41,838 nt of DNA from Desulfobaccales bacterium (GCA_030694005.1 JAUXZG010000104.1:1-41838); one strand, 5' to 3'. Shown: positions 16,240-24,784, numbered from the stretch's first letter. The notes: generated by a model from the letters alone, not told the origin. Made by a program: numbers and translations.

Positions 16240-16616
16240 TTTTGAGATTTCCTGGGTATCTCAGACCTGGTTTTTTTTCATTTTGGCATCAAGGGCAGGT
16301 CTTAAGGATGCCGGTTCACCCCCAGGGAAGTATAGACTTTGTGGAAGGGTCAGGGAGTTTCTTATCAGGGCGTGCCCTCCGCCACCAAGCCGCCCAGCCC
16401 AGCCGTTTACCGTTACCGTCGAAGGCGGGGCGCCTTGGGCCCCAACTTCACCGGCCGAATAAGAACGAAAGGGGTTGGGGGATGAGTAACCGCGGTGGGG
16501 CCTGTGGCCTTTAAAGGATGATTCTCCGCCTCTCATGGGAAAAATGGGGGAACTGACCCGGAATTTATTCCTTGATAACCTAAGTAAGGATATATGAAAA
16601 TCAACATAAAGGGCTC

Positions 16617-16709
16617 TCCCCCGGAAGCGCCTCTAAACAAGGGGTAGGGTTAAAAGCGGGGGAAACCTGGATAGGGAACGGGGCGTTAACCCATAGAAGG
16701 ATCTGTGGG
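16617..16709 (+). ncRNA. Second possible structured RNA region
   Basis: TCCCCCG (16617-16623) pairs with CGGGGGA (16657-16663) around a smaller CCTCT/AGGGG stem. A further hairpin CCCATAG / CTGTGGG (16690-16696 / 16703-16709) follows. No known riboswitch motif is visible. Confidence 0.2.
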
Positions 16710-16773
16710 CGCGGGTTTTGTTGCAATATTTAACTAGAGAGACTAAATGAAAAGTTTCACAAATACCTTTCAC

Positions 16774-16805
16774 AAAAAAGCCCCTCCCCCAAGAGTGGCT
16801 TTTTT
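16774..16805. terminator. Two-way terminator after the FmdB-type gene
   Basis: AAAAAAGCC (16774-16782) and GGCTTTTTT (16797-16805) form a stem with a 14-nt loop. On the minus strand it follows the FmdB-type gene by about 20 bp and ends in six T; it can also stop plus-strand transcripts from the empty region. Confidence 0.75.
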
Positions 16806-16823
16806 GGCTTTTTTGCACCAGTG

Positions 16824-17009
16824 CTAGATGGAAGCTTTAGCCGGCAAGACCTGGGGGGACACCTCCTCGAAATACGGCCGGAAGACATCCTCATCCAGGC
16901 GGAGCATCAGGCTGCCGCACTGGGTGCAAAGGGCCGTGTGGTCATCCAGACCGGCCACCCGTTGGTCACGTCCAGCACAATCCACACATTGGTATTCATA
17001 AATGGGCAT
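16824..17009 (-). CDS. FmdB/CxxC zinc-ribbon regulatory-type protein
   Basis: 61 aa beginning MPIYEYQCVDC, the hallmark of the FmdB family (Pfam zinc ribbon), with a second pair CTQC. The ATG at 17009 is chosen because GAGGGG lies about ten bases upstream and because MPIYEY is the family N-terminus. The exact role is unknown; FmdB was named from a putative regulator of formamidase genes. No operon partner; pyk diverges on the other side. Confidence 0.85.
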   Translation of the reverse strand: MPIYEYQCVDCAGRDQRVAGLDDHTALCTQCGSLMLRLDEDVFRPYFEEVSPQVLPAKASI

Positions 17010-17137
17010 AATTAACATCCCCCTCGTAACTGTTATATGCAATATCCATACCTAATAATATCACATTTTCACAACAATCATGATTCCTTAATTTTAAATA
17101 ATATATCGAAAATTACTTTATGCTCACAAAAGTATTA

Positions 17138-17165
17138 GCATCAATCCCCTAAATAAGGTTGATGC
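17138..17165. promoter_or_regulatory. Inverted repeat upstream of pyk
   Basis: GCATCAA (17138-17144) and TTGATGC (17159-17165) are separated by 14 bp in the AT-rich divergent region between the FmdB-type gene and pyk. It could be an operator or a leader hairpin; no regulator family is assigned. Confidence 0.35.
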
Positions 17166-17236
17166 GTTATGACCTCTATCCTGGGATATTTGCCCCATCG
17201 ATAGTAAGCCCACACTTTCAGGGCAAAGGAGGAGGC

Positions 17237-18667
17237 ATGTCCATCTTGCGGGAGAAAAGACGCACCAAAATTGTTTGCACCTTGGGACCGGCCTGCGCCG
17301 GTGAGGTGCTGCCCAGATTGCTGGAGGCCGGTATGAATGTGGCCCGCCTCAACTTCTCCCACGGCAGCTTGGAGGAACATGGCGCCTGGATCCGGCGTCT
17401 GCGGGACCTGTCCCAAGCCCGGGGCACACCGCTGGCCATTCTGCAAGACCTGGCCGGGCCCAAGATGCGCATCGGTGCGTTGCCCCAAGGCCAGGTGACA
17501 CTCCTAAAAGGGCAGGAATTCATCTTAAGCGCTACCCACCTGGAGGAAAACCAATTGGGGGTCATGGTAAATTACCCCCAGATCATCCAGGAGACCCCGG
17601 TGGGGGTTCCCCTTTTGCTTTCGGACGGTGAGATTGAACTCTTGGTGGAGGGCAAGACGGATCAGGCCCTTTTTTGCCGGGTGGCGGTAGGTGGGGTATT
17701 GCGCTCCCAGGTGGGAATAAATTTCCCCGGGCATTCCCTGTCGGTATCCGCCTTCACCCCCAAGGATCGGGAAGACCTGCGTTTTGGGATAGAAAGAGGG
17801 GTAGATTTCGTGGCCCTGTCCTATGTGCGTTCCCCCCAGGAGGTGATGGAGGCCCGGGACTTTATCCAGGGGCTGGGGGCCGACACCCCCATCATCGCCA
17901 AGATTGAAAAGCACGAGGCCCTTGACCACCTGGAGGAGATCCTGGAGGTGGCCGACGGTCTTATGGTGGCCCGGGGGGATTTGGGAGTGGAGGTGCCCCT
18001 GGAAAGAGTCCCTCTTATTCAGAAGCACATCATCGCCACGGCCAACCGCGCCGGCAAGCCGGTGATCACCGCCACCCAGATGTTGCTCTCCATGGTGAGT
18101 CATTCCCGGCCCAGCCGGGCCGAAGCCACCGATGTGGCCAACGCCATCCTGGACGGCACCGACGCCGTCATGCTCTCCGAGGAGACCGCGGTGGGCCAGT
18201 ATCCGGTGGAGGCCGTGGCATTTTTGGATCAGGTCAGCCGGGCCACTGAAGAGGGTTTTCCTTACGGGGCCTGGCTGAGGGCTCGAGAACCGCAAGGACG
18301 CCAGGAGATCTCGGAGGCCGTCAGCTACGCGGCTTGCGAAATGGCCATGAACCTGGAGGCTGGGGCCATCCTGACCAGCACCGAGTTTGGCGGCACCGCC
18401 CGCCTGATCAGTCGCTTCCGGCCCCGCACCCCCATCATCGCCCTGACCCCCAGGCCCGAGACGGTGCGCCGCCTCTGCCTCTCTTGGGGCGTTTTTCCCC
18501 TGCTGGCCCCAAAGGTAGAGGATGTTGACCAAATGTTACAGGTGGTGGAAGAAGAAGCCGTGAAGGCCGGCATGCTCAACTCCGGCGAACGGGTGGTCAT
18601 CACCGCCGGCACCCCCATCGGCACCCGGGGCACCACCAACTTAATTAAAGCAGACGTTATTGCCTGA
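17237..18667 (+). CDS. pyk: Pyruvate kinase
   Basis: Catalyses phosphoenolpyruvate + ADP to pyruvate + ATP, the last step of glycolysis. 476 aa from the ATG at 17237, which has AAGGAGG at 17226-17232; the ORF runs upstream to 17159, but that part is not family-like. Diagnostic segments: TKIVCTLGPA at the start, ARLNFSHG, IAKIEKHEAL (catalytic Lys), MVARGDLGVEVPLE, and ITATQMLLSM...RAEATDVANAILDGTDAVMLSEETAVGQYP. The C-terminal regulatory domain ends with GTRGTTNLIKADVI. A composite hairpin repeat follows the stop. Confidence 0.96.
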   Translation: MSILREKRRTKIVCTLGPACAGEVLPRLLEAGMNVARLNFSHGSLEEHGAWIRRLRDLSQARGTPLAILQDLAGPKMRIGALPQGQVTLLKGQEFILSATHLEENQLGVMVNYPQIIQETPVGVPLLLSDGEIELLVEGKTDQALFCRVAVGGVLRSQVGINFPGHSLSVSAFTPKDREDLRFGIERGVDFVALSYVRSPQEVMEARDFIQGLGADTPIIAKIEKHEALDHLEEILEVADGLMVARGDLGVEVPLERVPLIQKHIIATANRAGKPVITATQMLLSMVSHSRPSRAEATDVANAILDGTDAVMLSEETAVGQYPVEAVAFLDQVSRATEEGFPYGAWLRAREPQGRQEISEAVSYAACEMAMNLEAGAILTSTEFGGTARLISRFRPRTPIIALTPRPETVRRLCLSWGVFPLLAPKVEDVDQMLQVVEEEAVKAGMLNSGERVVITAGTPIGTRGTTNLIKADVIA

Positions 18668-18675
18668 ATATGGTA

Positions 18676-18871
18676 TTTTGGGGGAGGGGGCTAAGGGGCG
18701 GAGGCCCACTTACAATCCTCCCCCAAACGCCCACCCCCAAACCCTTAAATTTAAGCCGAGGAAGTCGGGGCCAAAGGCCCCGCCTTCCTCGGCCCTTAAG
18801 CGGGTTGGGAGGGGGGCTTGGGGGGAGGGCAGGGACCCCTTACAAAAAAGGTCCCTGGCCCTCCCCCCAAA
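18676..18871. repeat. Composite three-hairpin repeat A-B-C, copy 2
   Basis: A (18676-18727) has the left arm TTTTGGGGGAGGGGGCTAAG and a degraded right arm. B (18755-18793) is GCCGAGGAAG...GGGGCC-AAA-GGCCCC and its complement. C (18819-18871) is GGGGGGAGGGCAGGGACC with its complement and a longer loop. The linkers contain CCCTTAAATTTAA and CCTTAAGCGGGTTGGGAGGG. It separates pyk from the GH57 gene, whose start is 27 bp past C. Confidence 0.85.
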
Positions 18872-18898
18872 TTACCAACCCCAAACCTGGAGGAGATC

Positions 18899-20641
18899 AT
18901 GTCGGAGCCCTTGGGGTATTTTACTTTTGTGTTGCATTCCCATCTGCCCTATGTCATCGGTCACGGCCGCTGGCCCCACGGGATGGATTGGCTGAACGAA
19001 GCCGCGGCCGAGTCTTACATTCCCTTGCTCCAGGCCTTTAACCGCCTGGCCGCGGCCGGGCGGCCCACCGGGGTTACCCTGGGGATCACCCCGATACTGG
19101 CGGAGATGCTGGCTGCAGACACCTTCCGGCAAGAGTTTAAAGGCTATCTGGACAGCAAAATCCAGGCGGCCCGGGAGGACCTGGAAACCTTTAACAGGTT
19201 GGGGGAGGGGCATTTTGCCTATCTGGCCCAGAGGTGGGAAAAACACTTTTGGGAACTCAAAAGGGTCTTTAGCGAAGACTTCGGCGAGGACCTCCTGGGG
19301 GTTTGCCGGCGGTTGATGGAGGCCGGGATGCTGGAAGTCATCACCTCTGCCGCCACCCACGGCTATCTGCCCTTATTGGGACGGGACACCGCGGTCCAGG
19401 CCCAGGTTAAACAGGGGGTGGCCACTTATCGGCGCCACTTCGGCCGGGACCCCCGGGGTTTTTGGCTGCCGGAATGCGCCTATCGCCCCCGCTATGAGTG
19501 GGTGGCGCCTCTGGCCGACCTGGCGACGGCGCCCGTGCTCCGCAAGGGGGTGGAGGAATTCCTGTCCGAAAACGGCCTCAGCTATTTCTTTATCGACTCC
19601 CACCTCCTGAAAGGGGGGCGGGCCATTGGCGTTTATAAAGACCGCTTCGAGGCCTTAGAGCGCCTCTGGGAGCGCTTCGCCGCCCAGTACGAGGAACGGC
19701 CGGAGGACCAGGAGAAATCCCCTTATCAGGTCTATCTGGCCAGTTCGGCGCCTCAGACCAAGCGGCCGGTGGCCGTCTTCACCAGAGACCCCAAGACCGG
19801 ACTTCAGGTGTGGAGCGGCGAATGGGGCTATCCTGGAGATGGCAACTATTTGGACTTTCATAAAAAACGCTTCCCCGGGGGGTTGCGCTACTGGCAGGTG
19901 ACTTCCGCCAAGGCCGATCTGGCGGACAAATCTCCTTACCACCCAGAGTGGGTAACCGCCCGCATTCACGAACAGGCGGACCATTTTGTGGCCATGGTCA
20001 CCGGCATCCTGGCGGATTTTAGGGCCGCCCAGGGAAGGCCCGGCATGGTGGTGGCTCCCTACGACACCGAGCTTATCGGCCATTGGTGGGCTGAGGGCCC
20101 GGAGTGGCTCTACCAGGTGCTCAGCCGGTTCCACGCCGGGGCCCAGGTCAAGCCCCTGGCCTGCGGGGAGTTACTGGAGAAGGCCGCGCCCCGGGCCGTC
20201 ATCTCCCTGCCCGAAGGCTCCTGGGGGGAAGGGGGCTATCACTGGATCTGGCTCAATGAGATGAATGCCTGGACCTGGCGTCACATCTACCCGGCGGAGC
20301 AGGAGATGGAAGAGCTGGCCGGGCTTTATGCCCCGGACCCGGATCCCCGGCTTCAGGACCTTTTGAAGCAGTGCGGCCGCTCCCTGCTATTGTTGGAAGC
20401 CTCTGACTGGCAATTTTTGATCAGCACCTTCAGTGCCCGGGACTATGCCGAACTCAGGCTGGTGGTGCATCACGACGATTTCCGGCGCCTGGCCGCCATG
20501 ACCCGGCGCTACGCCTTGGAGCGCACCCTGCCGCCGGAAGACTGGAATTTCCTGACATATTGCCAGCAGCGGGATGATATCTTTCCGGATATCGACCCGC
20601 ACTGGTGGGCCAAGGTGCAATATCCGCCGGAATCGGCCTGA
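18899..20641 (+). CDS. GH57 1,4-alpha-glucan branching enzyme (DUF1957 domain)
   Basis: A 580-aa glycoside hydrolase family 57 protein that forms alpha-1,6 branches in glycogen-type glucans. The five GH57 motifs are visible: HSHLPYV (motif 1, near residue 14), WLPECAY with the nucleophile E192, YDTELIGHWW with the acid/base D389, and SLPEGSWGEGGYHWIW near the end of the catalytic part, followed by the helical DUF1957-type C-terminus. The ATG at 18899 has GGAGGAG immediately upstream; a longer frame starting in the repeat at 18818 is rejected. The close position after pyk suggests a link to storage-carbon metabolism, but no glgA or glgP is in the window. Confidence 0.92.
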   Translation: MSEPLGYFTFVLHSHLPYVIGHGRWPHGMDWLNEAAAESYIPLLQAFNRLAAAGRPTGVTLGITPILAEMLAADTFRQEFKGYLDSKIQAAREDLETFNRLGEGHFAYLAQRWEKHFWELKRVFSEDFGEDLLGVCRRLMEAGMLEVITSAATHGYLPLLGRDTAVQAQVKQGVATYRRHFGRDPRGFWLPECAYRPRYEWVAPLADLATAPVLRKGVEEFLSENGLSYFFIDSHLLKGGRAIGVYKDRFEALERLWERFAAQYEERPEDQEKSPYQVYLASSAPQTKRPVAVFTRDPKTGLQVWSGEWGYPGDGNYLDFHKKRFPGGLRYWQVTSAKADLADKSPYHPEWVTARIHEQADHFVAMVTGILADFRAAQGRPGMVVAPYDTELIGHWWAEGPEWLYQVLSRFHAGAQVKPLACGELLEKAAPRAVISLPEGSWGEGGYHWIWLNEMNAWTWRHIYPAEQEMEELAGLYAPDPDPRLQDLLKQCGRSLLLLEASDWQFLISTFSARDYAELRLVVHHDDFRRLAAMTRRYALERTLPPEDWNFLTYCQQRDDIFPDIDPHWWAKVQYPPESA

Positions 20642-20656
20642 CCTTGGGGATTGTCC

Positions 20657-20705
20657 TGTGGCGCTTTTGCCACAATAAAGGGGAGTTTGTGGTTTTTTTG
20701 CCACA
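20657..20705 (+). terminator. Twin GTGG/CCAC hairpins after the GH57 gene
   Basis: TGTGGC-N6-GCCACA (20657-20674) and TGTGG-TTTTTTTG-CCACA (20688-20705) are two similar small hairpins in tandem. They may terminate the upstream transcript, although there is no T tract after the stems. Confidence 0.4.
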
Positions 20706-20850
20706 TCCTGAAGGGATGGGGGATCCCCGGCCAAAGGGGTGGTCACCAGAAGTTCAACGACTATGGTGAGTTAACCTCTGGGAGGATTCTCCCGTCAGAA
20801 TTAATGATCCTGGTATGAGGATTGCACAATCTCTCAAGAAAGGTGCAAAT

Positions 20851-21768
20851 ATGTTGTGGCAAAAGACCCTAGCCCGATCCTTAAGTTTTACAGGCATCGG
20901 ACTCCACCGCGGCATTCCGGTAACGGTTACTATTTATCCGGCGTCAGCCAATCAGGGCCTGCGGTTTGTGCGGGCGGACCTGCCCGGCCGGCCGCAGATT
21001 CAAGCCCACTTTACCCGGGTGGTGGATACCACCCGGGCCACCACGTTAGGGGAAGGGGGAGCTACCCTGGCGACGGTGGAACACCTCCTGGCCGCCTTGA
21101 GGGGTCTTGGGGTGGACAATGCTCTGATTCAGGTGGAGGGGCCGGAGTTGCCCATCATGGATGGCAGCGCCGCTCCTTTTGCCAAGCTTTTGGCTGAGGC
21201 GGGGCTTAGGTCCCTCCCCTGGCCCAGGGCTTATTTCCTTATCCGACATCCGGTAGAAGTCCGGCAAGGGAACCAGTTTATGCGGGTAACCCCCGGGGAA
21301 CCCAGCATCACTTACACCATTGATTTCAGCCACCCTTTGATCCGGCGGCAACGCTACACCGTGCCTTTAAAGTCGCAGAGTTTTTATAGCGAGATCGCTC
21401 CGGCCCGCACCTTCGGCTTCCTTAAGGAAGTCCAGCATCTTAAGACCCAGGGCCTGGCCTTGGGAGGTTCCCTGGACAACGCCGTGGTCCTGGACGATAA
21501 CGGCGTCTTAAATCCCGAAGGCTTAAGGTTCCCGGAAGAGTGCGTGCGCCACAAGATCCTGGATGTGATGGGGGACCTGGCCCTGTTGGGCCTGCCCCTT
21601 TTGGGCCGCCTGGAGGTCAGCCGGGGGAGCCACGCCTTGCACCACAGTTTTTTCCTGAGGCTGATGAGCCAGGAAAACGCCTGGCGCATCTGGGTACCCT
21701 CTCAACGTACTCAGGAAAAACCGCATTCCTCGTTTCAATCACCTCTATGGGAGGCTGCAGCCGGCTAG
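20851..21768 (+). CDS. lpxC: UDP-3-O-acyl-N-acetylglucosamine deacetylase
   Basis: A zinc enzyme that commits UDP-acyl-GlcNAc to lipid A synthesis. 305 aa from the ATG at 20851, supported by AGAAAGG about eight bases upstream; an ATG at 20815 has no ribosome site. Zinc and catalytic residues are present: VEHLLAAL (H78), HKILDVMGDLAL (H234, D238) and the final HSFFLRLM region with a conserved His. FTGIGLHRG at the start is typical. It stands alone, not in the usual cell-division or lpx cluster, and is followed by a strong terminator. It proves that the host makes lipid A. Confidence 0.95.
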   Translation: MLWQKTLARSLSFTGIGLHRGIPVTVTIYPASANQGLRFVRADLPGRPQIQAHFTRVVDTTRATTLGEGGATLATVEHLLAALRGLGVDNALIQVEGPELPIMDGSAAPFAKLLAEAGLRSLPWPRAYFLIRHPVEVRQGNQFMRVTPGEPSITYTIDFSHPLIRRQRYTVPLKSQSFYSEIAPARTFGFLKEVQHLKTQGLALGGSLDNAVVLDDNGVLNPEGLRFPEECVRHKILDVMGDLALLGLPLLGRLEVSRGSHALHHSFFLRLMSQENAWRIWVPSQRTQEKPHSSFQSPLWEAAAG

Positions 21769-21804
21769 TGGGGGAGGCGGTTTTAGGTCTCCTGTTCGCG
21801 GTTG

Positions 21805-21832
21805 GGGCAGGCTCCGTGCCTGCCCTTTTTTT
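21805..21832 (+). terminator. Intrinsic terminator of lpxC
   Basis: GGGCAGGC (21805-21812) pairs with GCCTGCCC (21818-21825) across a 5-nt loop, followed by seven T. Confidence 0.85.
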
Positions 21833-21861
21833 GTAGGGGCGACCCGGCGGGTCGCCTCTAC
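21833..21861. repeat. GTAGGGGCGACCC palindromic repeat
   Basis: GTAGGGGCGACCC-GGC-GGGTCGCCTCTAC, a hairpin with one mismatch. Repeats of the type GTAGGGGCGA are widespread in bacterial genomes (from memory). The last bases supply the TAG stop of mtaB on the minus strand, so it lies at the shared end of two convergent genes. Confidence 0.7.
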
Positions 21862-23165
21862 GGTTTCTGGACGGCCCCACCTGCCAATACTTCCCCTTGC
21901 AGCTTTTCCAGGCGCACCATCAGGCGGTGATTTCGCCACTTAAGCGGGCCGGGGAAGATTACTCTTAGATAATTGTCGCTCAGGCCCTTAAGCCAGCCTG
22001 CCTGGGGGGCTGGGCCTTCCACCAGGACTTCCCGTATTTTCCCCAGTTGCCTCTGCTGAAACTCGAGCTTCTTTCGCTGCCCCAGTTGGCGCATAATCCG
22101 GGCCCGGGCCTGAACTTCTTTGACGGCAAGGCGCGGCAGTGACGCCGCGGCAGTGCCGGGCCGGGGCGAAAAGGGAAAAACATGCAGGTAAGCCACCGGC
22201 AGAGACTCCACCAGGCTCCGGGTGGCTTCAAAGTCAGAGGCCGTCTCGGTGGGGAAGCCCGAGAGGATATCCAGACCCAGGGCCGCGTCCGGAAAATACC
22301 GGTTAATTTCCCGGACCAGGTCCTGGAAGTGCTTGGGGTTATAAGGACGCCCCATAGCTCGAAGCACCGAGGCCGCGCCGCTCTGCAGCGGCAGGTGAAA
22401 ATGGGGGCAAAACTCCTCCCAGGCGGCACACTCTTTAAGGAGCGCCGGCGTTATCCCCTCCGGCTCTATGGAGCTGAACCGCACCCTAAAAGGCCAGGCA
22501 GGTTCTTTAAGCCTCCGCACCAGAGCCGTCAGACTGCCGGTCGGGAGCAAATCCTGCCCATACTGGCCCAAATCCACCCCGGTAAGCACCACCTCCCGGT
22601 ACCCCAGGGCCGCCACCTCTTTTAGGGCCATAGTCACTTTCAGCGGTTCCATACTCCGGCTTCGGCCTCGCACCCGGGGCACAATGCAATAACTACATTG
22701 GCGGCTGCAACCATCCTGGACCTTGAACCAGATTCGGGTATGACCTGGGAAGGGGTGTACGGGCCAGGGGTGAAAGGGCTCGCCGCCGGAGTACCCACCC
22801 ACACAGAGCCGCGGGCTTGTGGTTTCCAGAGTTTCTGCCACCAACTGGGCCAACCGAAGCTTTTCCCGGTTTCCCAACACGGCCTGCACGCCGGGTAGGA
22901 CAGCCACCTCGGCCGGCGCCCGCTGGGCGTAGCAACCGGTTACCCATAGGGACGCTTCGGGATGCTCCCGGGCCACACGGCGGACGGCCTGCCGGGCCTG
23001 CTGGTCTGAACGGCCGGTAACGGTGCAGGTGTTAATCAGGATGAGATCCGGGGCCACCCCCAGCGGGGCCCCCTGCCAGCCCCGGGCCGTGAGCATCTGG
23101 GCCAGCCCGGCGCTATCACACTGGTTCACCTTGCAACCGAAGGTAATGATGCGGAAGTTGGGCAT
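21858..23165 (-). CDS. mtaB: tRNA t6A37 methylthiotransferase MtaB
   Basis: A radical-SAM enzyme that adds a methylthio group to t6A at position 37 of tRNA (ms2t6A). 435 aa, with the N-terminal UPF0004 cysteines C11, C47 and C78 (second cluster), the radical-SAM motif CSRQCSYCIVPRVRG, and a C-terminal TRAM-like domain. FGCKVNQ at the start distinguishes MtaB from MiaB. The TAG stop is provided by the repeat at 21833-21861. The upstream region (23166-23546) is full of repeats, so the promoter is not obvious. Confidence 0.93.
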   Translation of the reverse strand: MPNFRIITFGCKVNQCDSAGLAQMLTARGWQGAPLGVAPDLILINTCTVTGRSDQQARQAVRRVAREHPEASLWVTGCYAQRAPAEVAVLPGVQAVLGNREKLRLAQLVAETLETTSPRLCVGGYSGGEPFHPWPVHPFPGHTRIWFKVQDGCSRQCSYCIVPRVRGRSRSMEPLKVTMALKEVAALGYREVVLTGVDLGQYGQDLLPTGSLTALVRRLKEPAWPFRVRFSSIEPEGITPALLKECAAWEEFCPHFHLPLQSGAASVLRAMGRPYNPKHFQDLVREINRYFPDAALGLDILSGFPTETASDFEATRSLVESLPVAYLHVFPFSPRPGTAAASLPRLAVKEVQARARIMRQLGQRKKLEFQQRQLGKIREVLVEGPAPQAGWLKGLSDNYLRVIFPGPLKWRNHRLMVRLEKLQGEVLAGGAVQKP

Positions 23166-23191
23166 GGTTGACTTTGGGTTTATATGAAAAT

Positions 23192-23223
23192 AGCTTTCAG
23201 CAGTCAGCTTTCAGCTTTCAGCA
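23192..23223. repeat. Fragment of TCAGC-type repeat
   Basis: AGCTTTCAGCAGTCAGC followed by TTTCAGCTTTCAGC. The same words form the core of the elements at 23425-23511 and 37117-37207; here there is only a single arm. Confidence 0.6.
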
Positions 23224-23253
23224 AAGATTAAGGGTTGGCGAAGACGACCAAAA

Positions 23254-23352
23254 TGTAGGGTTGGCACGGCCCACCATACAGTCTTAAATTACCGCCGGGG
23301 GCGGCTGTTCCATATTGTTTCTTTGCGGTCTTTGCGTCTTTGCGTGAGACAT
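23254..23352. repeat. Two further short repeat motifs (GGGTTGGCACGGCCCACC and CTTTGCG triplet)
   Basis: TGTAGGGTTGGCACGGCCCA near 23254-23275 and three spaced CTTTGCG words ending in TGAGA near 23321-23351. Both resemble short motifs scattered in many bacterial genomes (from memory). Together with the neighbours they fill the 23166-23546 gap with several unrelated repeat families. Confidence 0.4.
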
Positions 23353-23394
23353 TTTCATCTTTCCTTGTGTCCATAAGGAAATGAACGTTTGTGT

Positions 23395-23541
23395 GGTGGG
23401 AGGGGCCGGGGAGGCAGGCATTCCGCGGTCAGCAGTCAGCGATCAGCAAAAAAAGTTTCTACGCGTTTAATTCATAAAAAAGCTGACTGCTGAAAGCTGA
23501 CCGCTGACAGCTTCCATCGGCCCTTAGCCCCCTCCCCCAAA
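23395..23541. repeat. TCAGC-core element inside A and C outer arms (inverted copy)
   Basis: Read on the minus strand from the mnmA end: TTTGGGGGAGGGGGCTAAGG (arm A), then GCTGTCAGCGGTCAGC and further TCAGC words, a short AT-rich centre, the inverted TCAGC arm, then CCCCGGCCCCTCCC (arm C). The core ends GCGGTCAGC (23425-23433) and GCTGACCGC (23496-23504) are inverted. It has the same layout as 37096-37230. Confidence 0.65.
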
Positions 23542-23546
23542 CACTC

Positions 23547-24599
23547 TCACCTTATCCTTTCTTCAATCCAGCCGCCGCCCAGGAGTCGGTCGTTCTGGTA
23601 GAAGGCCACGGCCTGGCCCGGGGCCACGGCCGCCTGGGGGGTTGCGAAGATGACTTTCACCTCCGTGGGGCCCAGGGGGGTAATTTGGGCGCCGACCCCG
23701 GGATGGCGGTAGCGGATCACCGCCTGGGCTTCCATCCCCCCGCCGGGAGGGTCGATGAGCCAGTTTGTCCGGGAGGCCAGCAGGCCCGAGGAAAGGAGGT
23801 CCGAGCGTCTGCCGATCACCACCCGGTTGGTTTCGGGCTGGATTTCCACGACATAATATGGTTCCCGGGCGGGCACCCCCAGCCCCCGGCGTTGGCCCAC
23901 GGTGTAATGTATGAGCCCCCGATGCCGGCCCAGGATTTGCCCCTGGGGGTCCACCAGGTCCCCCCCAGACCCGCAACAACCGCCCCGGTCGCGCAGGAAT
24001 TCTTGATAGCGGCCTTCGGGGATAAAGCAGAGCTCCTGGCTCTCCTTATAGCCCCTGAGGGGGGGAAATCCCATTTCCAGGTATCGGGCCCGCACCTGGA
24101 CCTTGGTCATTTCTCCCAGGGGAAAGATAAGGTTGGCCAGAAGCTTTCGGGGCAGGCGGCACAGAAAATAGGACTGGTCCTTGTGGCGATCTACTCCCCG
24201 GTAAAGCCCCCAGGCCCCGTCGGGCCCCTGGCGCAACCTGGCATAATGGCCGGTGGCCAGATGGGTTGCCCCGGCGATCTTGGCTTGCTCCCAGAGGCGG
24301 CCAAACTTAATGTCGGCATTGCATTTGACACAAGGGTTAGGGGTGCGCCCCCGACAGTATTCCGCGACAAAATAATCCACCACCCGCCGGGCAAAATCCT
24401 GCCTCAGGTCCAGTACCTTAAGAGGGATATTTAGATGTTGGGCCAGGGCAGCCAAATGTTCCCTATCGGGGCCGAAGGAGGATAGGCGCAAGTTCACTAC
24501 CAAAACCTGCCACCCTTGACGCCCCAGTAAGGCCGCGGCCACGGCGCTGTCCACTCCGCCGCTCAGGGCCACCGCCACTTTATGGTCTCGGGTATTCAT
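23547..24599 (-). CDS. mnmA: tRNA-specific 2-thiouridylase MnmA
   Basis: Makes 2-thiouridine at the wobble position (U34) of tRNAs for Lys, Glu and Gln, using sulfur relayed to its catalytic cysteines. 350 aa, PP-loop ATPase motif SGGVDS (residues 13-18), first cysteine in NPCVKCN (C90), second in ELCFIP (C191), and GHYARL and GQRRGLG segments. The C-terminal part is the beta-barrel domain. The upstream 185 bp is very AT-rich and likely carries its promoter. It stands with mtaB and a TrmO-like gene as one of three tRNA-modification-type genes in the window, in separate operons. Confidence 0.95.
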   Translation of the reverse strand: MNTRDHKVAVALSGGVDSAVAAALLGRQGWQVLVVNLRLSSFGPDREHLAALAQHLNIPLKVLDLRQDFARRVVDYFVAEYCRGRTPNPCVKCNADIKFGRLWEQAKIAGATHLATGHYARLRQGPDGAWGLYRGVDRHKDQSYFLCRLPRKLLANLIFPLGEMTKVQVRARYLEMGFPPLRGYKESQELCFIPEGRYQEFLRDRGGCCGSGGDLVDPQGQILGRHRGLIHYTVGQRRGLGVPAREPYYVVEIQPETNRVVIGRRSDLLSSGLLASRTNWLIDPPGGGMEAQAVIRYRHPGVGAQITPLGPTEVKVIFATPQAAVAPGQAVAFYQNDRLLGGGWIEERIR

Positions 24600-24784
24600 G
24601 TGAACTCACCTTTGTTAAAAAATGTTTAAATATTTTAAAAGTTATGTTTAATTCTTGGCCTTGTCCTAATTATATATAATTAATTGATATATAAAGGAAT
24701 ATTAATCAATAGAGTTAGCGTCAAAAATTCCCCAGTTCATTTCCCTGAACATAGACAATTTTTCAGGCAGAATAAATCAGGAGA
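24600..24784. other. AT-rich divergent-free gap, probable mnmA promoter region
   Basis: Rich in TTAA and TATA words; includes AGTTAGCGT (24713-24721), a word also present at both DUF559-type elements. No ORF, no clear hairpin. Confidence 0.4.

Larger units (their letters stand above)
15738..16773. other. Gene-less kilobase with repeats and possible structured RNAs
   Basis: No ORF here has convincing coding character; the overlapping 80-95 aa frames at 16211-16536 have no domain and no good start. The stretch contains a cruciform-type repeat (15945-16017) and two hairpin clusters (16109-16239 and 16617-16709). A kilobase this empty is unusual in this tightly packed window. Confidence 0.6.

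Noticed and set aside
16211-16536. Overlapping 83-96 aa frames in the empty kilobase
   Set aside because: Three frames overlap on both strands, none has a ribosome site, recognisable domain or plausible composition.
18818-18898. N-terminal extension of the GH57 enzyme
   Set aside because: It is encoded by repeat module C and the linker; the true start has GGAGGAG just before 18899.
23192-23511. Repeated TCAGC words as a CRISPR array
   Set aside because: The words are short, directly adjacent or inverted, with no regular spacers; no cas gene is present.
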